Shown: in pieces, positions 1 to 8,777 of the stretch
How positions within the stretch are numbered: position 1 is the first letter of the stretch
How the letters are laid out: each line of letters begins with the position of its first letter
From: Rhynchonema sp. JSB1_4
Lineage: Eukaryota; Nematoda; Chromadorea; Monhysterida; Xyalidae
Assembly (NCBI GenBank): GCA_030248065.1
Contig: JASAMV010008524.1
Coordinates: forward strand, 1 to 28,843
DNA length: 28,843 bases
Direction of reading: 5' to 3'
Made by a program: the position numbers and the translations under genes
The notes under the pieces: model-generated
Seen by the model: the letters and a program-made list of their open reading frames with translations, nothing else
The model's database searches: none
Told to the model about the DNA's origin: nothing

Positions 1-1125
1 GGTAAGTTACAGTTAATGTTTTTTTGTGGTACATAATATTTATAAACTAAAATTATGTATTTACTTTTACGTTATAGACATTACAACAACAGCGTTCCTT
101 ACAGAACCCACACCACACGGCATTGGCTCAGTTAGTGTTCAGTTCTGCGAAACATTTCAACATTTCTTTCATAAGTGAACCACCACGTGGCACTCACAAA
201 CTGTTTGAGAAATGTTTATGTGCGTTTTTATTGCCATTGGCTTGGCCTTACGACGATTGTCCTTTGTTACCTGCAAGGTAATCACCAATATTAGTATCAC
301 CGGTCATTAATGTGTTGCTGCGGCTGCGGTACAGCCAGGTTCTCAGTGGGTGGGCTGGTGTAATAACGGATACTGGCGCGCGTCTAGATGGATGCATGCA
401 TAAATTGCAGTACATTTATCTGGCAACTGAAGGTTTTTGCTTCATCATATTACCTTTCCTCATTCGTTCATTTTGCTTGCCCCAATTTTAAGGGCAATCT
501 ACCGTTGTCCAAACATGGATGCACACGCTGCGCACGTTCTTGCTTTAGGTCTTTTTGACTCCTTTCGGCTTCTGTCTTCTTTCTTCGTGCTTCTTTCTTC
601 GTCTGAAAGCTAGAAAAGGAGAAGGGTTGACCTGAAATAAATGCACACACAGAAAAATGCAAACAAACAAGCCAGCCAAGTCAGCTGGCTGTAGCAATTT
701 TGCAGTTCTCGCGCTGCTCGAACTGAATGACCCCGTGAGCTGGCTCAGCACACTTTATCCGGGGTTAGCACGATAAACGGAATGTAAAAACGGCAATAAG
801 GAAATCAACGGCGCAACAAAATATCCTCTGACTGCCAGCGACGAAACGAGTCTCTATTTTCGAATTCAATACAAGAGAATCACGTTTTCAGAATGCATCC
901 ACGCATTTTCACAGTTCACAGTCACCAAGCGGAGGGATTGGCAGTCACACTTGATTCAGCAGCAGTGTAACCATGCACGCGAGGGTCACAACGCCTTATA
1001 CAAGTACAGTTTGTGCGTCCGCGAGCCCTGCACCAGTATTAGATATCTTAGCGCCTGCCTTGTTACGTACTATTAATTTTTAAGGCGAGCGTGGTACAGC
1101 TGTCGAATAATTTTGATTCGTTTTG
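1..1125. other. No gene recognised (left flank)
   Basis: This stretch is AT-leaning, with only short reading frames and no recognisable domain. Two overlapping frames near 468-751 on the minus strand are Lys/Arg/Ser-rich and low in complexity. I see no TATA-plus-ATG arrangement like that of the receptor genes. Confidence 0.5.
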
Positions 1126-1133
1126 ATTCGGAT

Positions 1134-1963
1134 TCGAAAAGTTCATAAATGTTACTGCCAAAAAAACATTAACTATAACTTTGCTAACTGTAACTTAACT
1201 ATCTGTTCTGATGAAGCTGTGTTCATAAATAATTACACGAAAAGTTCATAATTATGTTGTCTGCCAGAAAACGTTAACTATAACTGGTCTTACGGTAACT
1301 GAACTATCTGTCCTGAATGAAGGTGCGTTCGTAAATGTCCACACGAAAAGTTCATAAATGTTGCCTGCCAAAAAACATTAACTTTAACTTAGGTAACTGT
1401 AACTTAGCTATCTGTCCTGAATGAAGGTGCGTTCGTAAATGTCCACACGAAAAGTTCATAAATGTTGCCTGCCAAAAAACATTAACTTTAACTTAGGTAA
1501 CTGTAACCTACCTATTTGTTATGAATGAAGCTGGGTTCATAAATGTTCACACGAAAAGTTTATTAATGTTATACGTAAAAAAACGTTAACTATAAATTGT
1601 TTACCGGTAACTGAACTATCTGTCCTGAATGAAGGTGCGTTCATAAATGTTCAGACGAAAAGTTTATTAATGTTATATGTAAAAAAACGTTAACTATAAA
1701 TTGTTTAACGGTAACTGAACTATCTGTCCTGAATGAAGGTGCGTTCATAAATGTTCAGACGAAAAGTTTATTAATGTTATATGTAAAAAAGTTAACTATA
1801 AATTGTTTAACGGTAACTTAACTATCTGTTCTGAATGAAGCTGTGTTCATAAATGTTTACGCGAAAAGTTCATTAATATTATGTGCCAAATAACATAAAC
1901 TATAACTTAGCTAACTGTAACTTAACTATCTGTTCTGAATGAAACTGTGTTCATAAATGTTGC
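1134..1963. repeat. Tandem repeat, unit about 104 bp, about 8 copies
   Basis: The motif CGAAAAGTTCATAAATGTT recurs near 1134, 1238, 1344, 1448, 1552, 1655, 1760 and 1862, so the period is 103-106 bp. Each unit also carries a TTAACTATAACT-like stretch, TAACTGTAACTTAACTATCTG and a TGAATGAAG(G/C)TG segment. Neighbouring units are nearly identical (the 1344 and 1448 copies differ very little), while the outer copies have diverged. The array is noncoding and looks like a minisatellite. Confidence 0.9.
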
Positions 1964-2310
1964 GGTATTGTAAAAATGAACGGAAGAGGGGGATCCAGGC
2001 AACCTAGGTCTAGCCGGCTCCGAGACGGGCGCTTGTAGGATGCGCAGCAGTTCTACACGTAGCAGACATCCGTGCTACCTGGGTGGGGATGATAGGAAGA
2101 GGGGCGCGGGTGGATCTTTCACTTATGCGCCCGGGCCGGGCCTTCACTTACTGTATGCCGGCTGAGCAGCGCCAGCCAGGCAGGCTACAGTAGAAAAGGG
2201 GCGCGGGGTGTTGTCGTTTTTCTCCCGCGCAATGTGCGAAAATTAGAACATACCCTGTAATTTTTGAAATTCTCCGAATTTTACCGCACACTGTTCGTTT
2301 TACATCAAAT
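1964..2310. other. Intergenic sequence, no gene seen
   Basis: This stretch lies between the 104-bp tandem array and the poly-G tract. It is GC-richer than its surroundings at 1980-2200. The overlapping reading frames are created by the adjacent homopolymer and are not coding evidence. Confidence 0.5.
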
Positions 2311-2313
2311 ACA

Positions 2314-2319
2314 TGGGGG

Positions 2320-2363
<44 letters not shown>

Positions 2364-2413
2364 CGGGGGGGCGCGGGGGGGCGCGGGGGGGGGCGCGGGG
2401 GGGGGGCGCGGGG
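2314..2413. repeat. Poly-G / G-rich microsatellite
   Basis: An almost pure G tract of about 50 bases is followed by GGGGGGCGCG-type G-rich units up to about 2413. On the plus strand it reads as poly-Gly and on the minus strand as poly-Pro, which explains three spurious reading frames here. It has obvious potential for G-quadruplex formation, replication slippage and assembly or length errors. Confidence 0.9.
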
Positions 2414-2801
2414 GCGCTGGGGGGCAGGGTGGGATATGGCCGGCTGAGAGACATGATGACAACTTCCAGCTGGCTGACCTCAATTTGTTGCGTGCTTACG
2501 CGAACAGCAGCGTTGTTCAACACACAAATGTTTTGGGAGTCAAAAGGGAATTTACGCACCGAGGTGGAGAGCGTATTTTAAAAAAAATACGTGCGTTTCT
2601 CTTTCTTTTATTTCCGAAATACGTGGAACCGGAACATTATTGGATCCGCTCAAGCCTATTTAAAAAAATCGTCTCATGAGTTCATGGCTGGACTATACGG
2701 CATGCTACAATACATTACACTAACATCATCAGCCAACATCAACCTCTGACTGGTCGGAGATCGAAGAATCTGCACAATATTACCGGGTGCCACCACACAA
2801 T

Positions 2802-3145
2802 ATGAATTGTACAGCAATGTGCTTTTTGGTTGCCCCCGTTTCGACCTGCTTTCGCAAACGAGCGGTGCACCAGGTCATTCGTCATTGCGAATGCACCAGA
2901 TGGCCAAGTGACCGCAAAAAGACACTCGAGCTGGTTTTATGCTCGCGTAAAACATTACTGCTTTGTGCAAATACACAAAATGTCGTCAGATCCAGTGCGC
3001 AGCGAAGCAGAGACACCGGCCGCTGCACTGTACTGAGTTCACAATCTGAATTGTACAGCAATGTGCTTTTTGGTTGCCCGTTTCCACCTGCGTTCGCGAA
3101 TGTCATCGTCAGTGCGAATGCAACAGATGGCCACATGACCCCAAA
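2802..3145. repeat. Pair of direct repeats about 244 bp apart
   Basis: A segment starting TGAATTGTACAGCAATGTGC at about 2802-2905 returns at about 3046-3145. Both copies continue through a shared TTTTTGGTTGCCC and a matching TTCGC/ATGCA(A/C)CAGATGGCCA region. They are diverged direct repeats. Reading frames cross both copies, but I recognise no domain. Confidence 0.75.
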
Positions 3146-3640
3146 AAATCGATCTCATTCAAAAAAATTTCGGTTTCGGTCTCATCGAAAATTTTTCAAT
3201 TTTTAAAAAATATGTTGTATCGATTTCATTTATCCTGAAACGTCGTTTGCAGTACTTTTCCTAATAAAAAAATTTCGTCAAAAATTTTTTAAGAAAAAGC
3301 TCGTTAATTGAAAAGTTTTTTCAACACTGCTCCGCACTATTTGTTCAGAATATTGTGCTCGATTTTCGCTTTGTCATAACAAACGTTCTATTATTTTTCT
3401 TGATGGAGATCCAAATCTCAAGAGTAAGACTGGTATATGATATCCATGGCGTGCAGTACATTGTCGTTGTTATCATGTGGTGACATGGCATTTCAGCTAC
3501 CCAACTGGCAAAGCAAACAATATTCCCAGTCGAGAACTCGAATGGAAGAAATTCTCAACATTGAAATCCTAAACACAACATTGGCCAGGGCTGGAAGTGA
3601 CCTCTGTCGAAAACTGATCAATACGTAGGAGCTGATTCAT
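3146..3640. other. 3' flank block shared by class B receptor genes
   Basis: The part from about 3385 to 3640 (TTTTTCTTGATGGAGATCC, then GGTGACATGGCATTTCAGCT and TCGAAAACTGATCAATA) is repeated with substitutions at about 19770-19957 and at 20350-20584. All three lie near class B last exons, so this is duplicated 3'-flanking DNA. The AT-rich 3146-3384 stretch shows no gene. Confidence 0.7.
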
Positions 3641-3643
3641 TAA

Positions 3644-3892
3644 GGGCTCGGCAAGGGCCCGTGTTTCGGGTTTTTAAAAAAGCCCGAAACCCGAATCACA
3701 AGGCATGATATTCGATATTGTTTCGGTTTTGCTACTAATGTCTGACGCGAAGCAATTATACTGTCAGCCGAAACATTTTCGAACATCATGCTTTGTCTTT
3801 CGGGTTTCGGGTTTTTTGTTCAAAACCCGAAACACGGACATAGAAAAAATTATGTTTCGTGTTTCGAGTTTCGGGTCTATCTGGCCGAGCCC
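3644..3892. mobile_element. Harbinger-like MITE (249 bp), TAA target duplication
   Basis: The ends are inverted (GGGCTCGGC at the left, GCCGAGCCC at the right) and are flanked on both sides by TAA (3641-3643 and 3893-3895). The paralogous flank at 20580-20590 reads CATTAACACG with a single TAA and no insert, which is a natural empty site. The interior is rich in palindromic TTTCGGGTTT/AAACCCGAAA runs. A 3-bp TWA target duplication is typical of PIF/Harbinger elements. There is no transposase frame, so it is non-autonomous. Confidence 0.8.
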
Positions 3893-3912
3893 TAACACGC
3901 ATACTGTTTGCG

Positions 3913-4082
3913 CTAATCACAGAGGGTCACCAACTGTTTTTCGTCCTTTTTCCCCCTGTTCTTCTTCAACGCGATCACAATGACGCCGGCAATGATGACG
4001 AGTGCAATCACCAGCACCAACACGACCACGATCGGCACCACAACTGACATTGCACCACCGTCAGGCTCGTCGCCGCCCTTGT
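3913..4082 (-). pseudogene. Class B receptor B1, last (TM + short tail) exon only
   Basis: This exon matches the last exon of B2. Acceptor ATTCAG at 4083 is followed by a Gly/Asp/Glu-rich stalk (KGGDEPDGG), a hydrophobic helix starting SVVVPIVVVLVLVIALVI, a basic juxtamembrane KKNRGKK, and the C-terminus KQLVTLCD with stop at 3913-3915. Upstream, 4083-4376 aligns to the intron before the same exon in B2. At about 4376 it abuts the intergenic spacer normally found upstream of receptor promoters. The signal peptide, CTLD, CCP exons and the TATA box are therefore deleted, and this is a dead remnant. The exon itself is still open. Confidence 0.8.
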
Positions 4083-4382
4083 CTGAATCATGAATCATGA
4101 TGTGGGATGATTTGATGGGAATATGTGCGCTCGTGAGTATTTAGATAGACGATGCGACTGTATTGTGCCCCCTGAATTTGAAATATGAACCTATATGTGC
4201 ACAATGTGAAAAACGACCGTGCAGATTGTAACTGGAGGTTGTTTGCTTGTGGTTCTTGATTTAGCTGACGTATATCACACAAGCGGTAGAGCCCCACAAT
4301 TAGAACACTAAAGCTGATTATCGTTTTGGTACCAAGCAGCCAGTCAAGCACATCTGATGCACCTGTTCTCAACTTTTTCATT

Positions 4383-4814
4383 TTGAATTAAGAAAGTGCC
4401 AACACGGTGGAAAAGCATCTATACTGTAATTCACACGATAGGGGCACTGTGTGTGTGCAAATCATTTATTCAGACTGCCTGAAATAGAAACGTTATGTGC
4501 GTTATTTTTTGGTTGATCTGATGTCCTCAATTTTAGACGTCAACGGATCCAGAGCAAACGGCCCAATTGCTTTTATTTATTTCATTGGAATCAATAGGTC
4601 AAATCATCACTGCACTGCAGTCCATATTGCATCAAAGAAATGGTACTCCGAGAAACTAAAATCAGACACTGAAACCTGTTAATCGAACTACAACTAATAA
4701 AAAAGTCTACTTATTGTGTTTTGAAAGAATAATCTAACTGACCAAATTATCATGTCAAACGCTTGGTCCCGTCACTGTCAGGTAATTTTGATATTTTGTC
4801 AGGTAGTCTGTCCC
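4383..4814. repeat. Duplicated intergenic spacer downstream of A1
   Basis: This spacer block recurs with substitutions at 7776-8566, 10020-10293, 15090-15245, 18406-18860 and 24345-24874. Shared landmarks are GCCAACACG(A/G)TGGA, GCACTGTGCATGTGC, GAAACGTTATG(C/T)GCGTTA, GATGTCCTCAATTTTAGAC and AATCA..GTCAAATCATCA. It lies between the promoter of one gene and the 3' end of the gene upstream, and shows that the cluster arose by tandem duplication. Confidence 0.8.
4572..4581 (-). terminator. Candidate polyadenylation signals of A1
   Basis: On the minus strand this reads AAATAAATAAAA, two overlapping AATAAA hexamers about 240 bases after the A1 stop codon. The same place in the duplicated spacer keeps an AATAAA in the other class A copies (10031-10041, 18546-18551, 24563-24568). 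Confidence 0.55.
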
Positions 4815-7592
4815 TTATTCACTTTTACTGTCATTTCTGTCCGTTCGTTCCGACCCGCCCCCGACCGTGATCGCCTGGCTAAATTGTGATGTTTCACCGG
4901 TATCACTTCTCTCCGCCGCTGCCTTCTTCGCCTTCTTTGGGTCGTTCAATGGACTGTCGTATGCCGATGCGTCCGTTGGCTCGGTGTGGTCGCCGGTCGT
5001 GGAATTGTCCGTGGGAGCAGTCGGTTGGTCACTGAAGAAACAGCAGGTCTGTGTTTCAGTTATAAATGAATTCAAATATGTTTCTTTCCAACCTTTTATC
5101 TTCATCTTTCTCCTTTTCTTCCTTCCCACCCCGTCGTTTGTGGAATCGGCGTGCGAGCGCAACCAGACCGATTGCAATCGCAACGACAAACACGATCACA
5201 ATGATGACCACAATTACGATCACAGCCGTGTTCTTGGAGAGATCTGCAAGAGTTAGAAAAGTTGATGATGAGCCCTTTAGCACTCACGGACGCTCACCTT
5301 CACAACCGCCATTGTTTCCGTCTTCGCACGGATCGTTGGTGCACTGTTGGACTTCAGGGTTTGGATCCCAATCTGGCCCTTCTTTACCTTCTTGGCAGAT
5401 CACCTCTTTGTCGTTAGAGATCTCGCCATCAAAATGATGATTATCTGTGCACGTCAGCTTGACCTTTGTGCCGACGTAGACGAATTTTAGGTTTCTGGTC
5501 TTGGTGTTGTTTCTCGTTTGAATTCCATTATAGTCGGTGGTTCGTGGTAGTGTTAGGTTGACACCGACTTTTGTGATCAGAGGGCACGCTAGAAGTACAC
5601 GGTACATATGTAAGAAAATAAGGTTAAATAGCCATTATTTGTGGTCATTTGTTGCGTATATATACATTATTCACCAGCATCACACGGCACCGGTGTGTTG
5701 GCCCACTCTCCCTTAGCTTTGCAGCTGACGGTTGTCTTGTGGTCGAGCTCAACGCTTTTATCCTTCGTGATGTATTTGTCTTTGCACTGCACCATCACGC
5801 TGCTGCCTTGATGGACGGGCGGAGGTTGGTCTTCGGTAGTGGATGTGACTTTGAAGTTGAGCTGGTGGAGACGGGTGATGTTGCAATCTGGAGCAATTCT
5901 ATTGTTTTTTTGAGAATTGTAAATCATCCATTATGTTGGGAATTACCTATGTGAGGTTCGGCCCAGGGGCTAACAGGTGGCAGGCAACCTAAGATCCTCT
6001 TGTGGACTGGAAGTGCGCGCCTCATGTCAGAAAAAAATAATGCGCAAAATAAGATCCAGCACGTCAAACGTTCAAAATAAATCGGCCCAAGATAATTTTT
6101 AGATATCAGATTATGGTATGAGTGAGTAGAACCAGAAGAGCGGTCAGCCAAGCCTAAGGAGCCGCAAGGGTGCTGTTCTCTGGGCATCCTTCATCTGGAA
6201 TCATCCAGTTCCTTCGGTTGCAGATGTTGTTTTTCGAATTTTCAGGATTTCCTTCGCATGTGACATTTATCGAGACACCATGGTAGTAGGTTGCATTGTT
6301 CCAATTTCCTGGCATTTTCAACCTGTTGTTGGTCGCATCCTCCTTGTCGCAGTCTAAAAACCCTGATCCAATACAACGCGCTCTCCGTCCACACGTTGTT
6401 TGATTCATTCACACTTTCGGCTTGGCAAACCGCTCTTAAGGTTCTGGGGATCAAACCATTGCACCAAATCAAGCCCTATGAAATTCTAGATGCGTAGTAC
6501 TTGTTTTAGAGCACCAATTCGAAAATAATGCTCCTATTTTATATTCGAACAGCATAAAAAATGTTCGGTGAACAAGTGAAGCAATAGAAAACACGAATGG
6601 ATAGGCGAACAAAGCAGCTACCGTATTTTTCTTCCTTGACTCAGCTAACAGCTTCCGCAAGCACGAAGACCTAGCATTCGTATAGCATTGAAATTTCAAT
6701 GTGTCTCACCTTGGTCGCACGCTTTCAGCTCTGTCCATTGGCCACCAGCGCACTCGATTTCCTTTGTGACGATTCCGCTCCAGCTGTGGCCTGTGGGACA
6801 CTTGACATTGAGCTTGGCGCCATTCGGACTTGGGCCTTCGGGCAACCCTTCGATTTCCACACCATCGGGCTTGGTTGGTGGATCGCAAGCTGACAACAGT
6901 TAACAGTTAGTGCTAAAATTGTTTTTGGAACGGAAGCTTTAGAAATCTTCGCAACCCTACCGATACCTTTTGGTTTGTGTTGACAAAGAAAAAAGTATTC
7001 TTCACTGCAAGCCACTTCATTTGACAAGCCACCAAGGTCAAACGAAAATCTGACGCAGTAGCTGTGCTTTGTGACTTCTTGGGCCCACAGTTTTCCGTCA
7101 ACAACAACGCCGTCAAGCCATTTGAAATCAGTCTTAGAGACGTGTTCAAGAGTAAGACCAGCACGGTCTTCTTCTGGCACTCGGGCTCCAGTCCAGAAGG
7201 AGAACACGATGGACTGCAACAACGAACTCTGCTCATCTTCAAAGCCATATCTGAATTTGACCTGTGTTTTTCAAGCTAACATTGGCTCTCAGCACACTCT
7301 TGAAGTCGGCACCTGGCATCTTTGGCATCGCCAGCACACCGATGCCGAAGTCATCGGCTGTTATTGTCTCACAATGATCTTTGGCGGCTTTCCAATTCTT
7401 CCGATCGTCAATAAAAGTGTAGCAGAGCTTGTCGTGGAAAAATGTTTTTGAAACCTTGAAGTCTGCATTGTTCTTGATCTCAGCGCATTTGGCAGTCATT
7501 TCTGGATCACTGGCTTCTTCTCCCTGACCTTGTCTGTTTGTAAGCGCGAGTGCGACGAGCAGCAGCAGACATTGGCAGCAGGCGAGGGTCAT
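4815..7592 (-). CDS. Class A receptor A1: CTLD-CCP-CCP-CCP-TM, long tail
   Basis: The spliced CDS is complement(join(4815..5031, 5093..5243, 5298..5588, 5675..5887, 6710..6889, 6967..7213, 7281..7592)), 1611 nt, 536 aa; all phases agree. The start ATG (7590-7592) opens a signal peptide (MTLACCQCLLLLVALALT). A CTLD (about 30-186) is split by a 67-bp intron: CYTF, NWKAAKDHC, then FWTGA, WLDG and CSEEYFFLC. No EPN/QPD or WND motif is visible, so Ca-dependent sugar binding is doubtful. CCP modules follow at about 187-246, 247-317 and 318-398. The EGF is reduced to about one third (NDPCEDGNNGGCEG). A TM helix (about 421-443) precedes basic RRFHKRR and a Ser/Thr/Lys-rich tail with SAYDSPL near residue 489. 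An optional CCP exon (6154-6353) is omitted here. The likely role is a cell-surface recognition receptor; the ligand is unknown. Confidence 0.78.
6154..6353 (-). CDS. A1 alternative last exon: CCP2, stop, no donor
   Basis: Acceptor TTTTTAG is followed by a phase-1 CCP module (DCDKED, NATYYHG, NVTCEG, CNRRNW, DEGCPENST) that ends AAP and a TAG at 6154-6156. There is no GT donor at the module end, unlike every other CCP exon, which ends G|GT. Spliced after CCP1 it gives a 312-residue secreted CTLD-CCP-CCP protein. Skipping it leaves the flanking phase-1 exons in frame. Directly after the TAG the same frame continues AWLTALLVLLTHTII and stops at TGA, resembling a GPI-attachment tail cut off by the stop. 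Use as a last exon is inferred; I see no AATAAA nearby. Confidence 0.6.
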
Positions 7593-7685
7593 GATGTTTG
7601 GATGGTAGGATAGGAGGCGTGCTGGGTGATTGGTGTATTTCGATGCAACTATGATTGAAATGAATAAAAAATAATGGAAATCGAG

Positions 7686-7696
7686 TGCTTATATGC
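7686..7696 (-). promoter_or_regulatory. TATA box of A1
   Basis: The minus strand reads GGCATATAAGCACTC, about 95 bases upstream of the ATG. A2 and B2 have a TATA element at about the same distance (A2 TATATAAAATAAG, B2 CGTATAAGCA), and the sequence around it aligns between the three genes. Confidence 0.65.
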
Positions 7697-8565
7697 CTCG
7701 GAATGGGATGCGGCAGATTTGAAAATAAATCATACACAGTAACCCTGGGCTATTTTTTCTTTTTAAATTTCAAAATTGCCAACGTGGTGGAAAAACACCG
7801 GTACGGTCGTTCGCACGGTATTTCTAGTGATACTGGCACTGTGCATGTGCAAACGAATCATTCAGGTATTGGTTGCACAATGACTAAATCAGAATTCATC
7901 TACCCTGATCGTCAGGTTCAACCTTAACCACTATGCTACTTGTATTTTTGACAAAACGTTTTCAGCTAAAAATAATCTAGCAGATCAACCACGTTGCCGC
8001 AGGTCTAAAACATTCTCTTTACTACATACTTTGTGTGCGATCACGCAACGCAACGTCATTGCCACGTCAGTTTCCCTCTTCGCGATTCAGGAAAAAAATT
8101 TGACCAATTCTTATTTAGTCATTGTGCGACATACATAATGCAACCACCTAGACATTCAAAACTTCTGGTTAATCTGATATCCTCTTACACGTCAACGGAT
8201 CTGGCGTAAATTTCTTAATTACTTTTATTTATTGCGTTGTAATCAATGAGTCAAATCATCAGTGGATTATTGCACTTTACAGTATATTGCGTCAAAGAAA
8301 AGAAAATTAAAACAGACGCTGAAATAAATCTGCAAATTAAGTTATAAATGACAAAATGCCTGATTATATAATCGAACTCGAACTTGTCAAATATCACGTC
8401 AAAATGCGCTGCATAATCTTAGCAGAATTAACAGAATTTTTTGTCAACATTTGGTCTTGTCACGCTAAAATACTTTTGGTATTTTTGTCTGGTTGCCAGT
8501 CCTTTATTCACTTTTACTGACACTATCCTATTTTTGCATTTTGTCACGTCTGGCTGTCTGCTCAC
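7697..8565. repeat. Intergenic spacer upstream of A1 (duplicated block)
   Basis: This aligns with the 24290-24874 spacer between B2 and A3: the pyrimidine tract, GCCAACGTGGTGGAAAAACACC, the GCACTGTGCATGTGC element, then the 3' flank of a class A gene with CTTTTATTTATTG (AATAAA on the minus strand at about 8222-8232). No gene lies in it other than the decayed tail exon at its right end. Confidence 0.7.
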
Positions 8566-8724
8566 ATTCACTCTGACTGTAATTTTTTTGTCCGTCCGTT
8601 CCGACCCGCCTCCGACCGTGATCGCCTGGCTGAATTGTGATGTTTCACCAGTCTCACTTCTCTCCGCCGCTGCCTTCTTCGCCTTCTTTGGGTCATTCAA
8701 CAGACTGTCGTATGCCGATGCGTC
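8566..8724 (-). pseudogene. Broken class A tail exon (truncated and frameshifted)
   Basis: Residues DASAYDSLLNDPKKAKK through SQFSQAITVGGGSERT match the class A cytoplasmic exon. The first 20 codons are missing: homology stops at 8724, where foreign sequence and then a pogo-like element begin. A 1-nt change in the run near 8583 shifts the frame, so the reading runs on to a stop at 8428. The conserved Tyr motif is altered to YDSL. There is no TM or CCP exon upstream, so this is a relic. Confidence 0.8.
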
Positions 8725-8777
8725 ATGGATCCCCCACCACTTATATATGTTCCGTGTGTATAAAAAATATATGTATA

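Noticed and set aside
1..10. GGTAAGT at the window start as a splice donor
   Set aside because: There is no upstream sequence and no downstream acceptor or exon to support it.
2148..2581. Pro-rich and Gly-rich open frames on both strands
   Set aside because: They are produced by the poly-G/C tract and have no domain outside the homopolymer.
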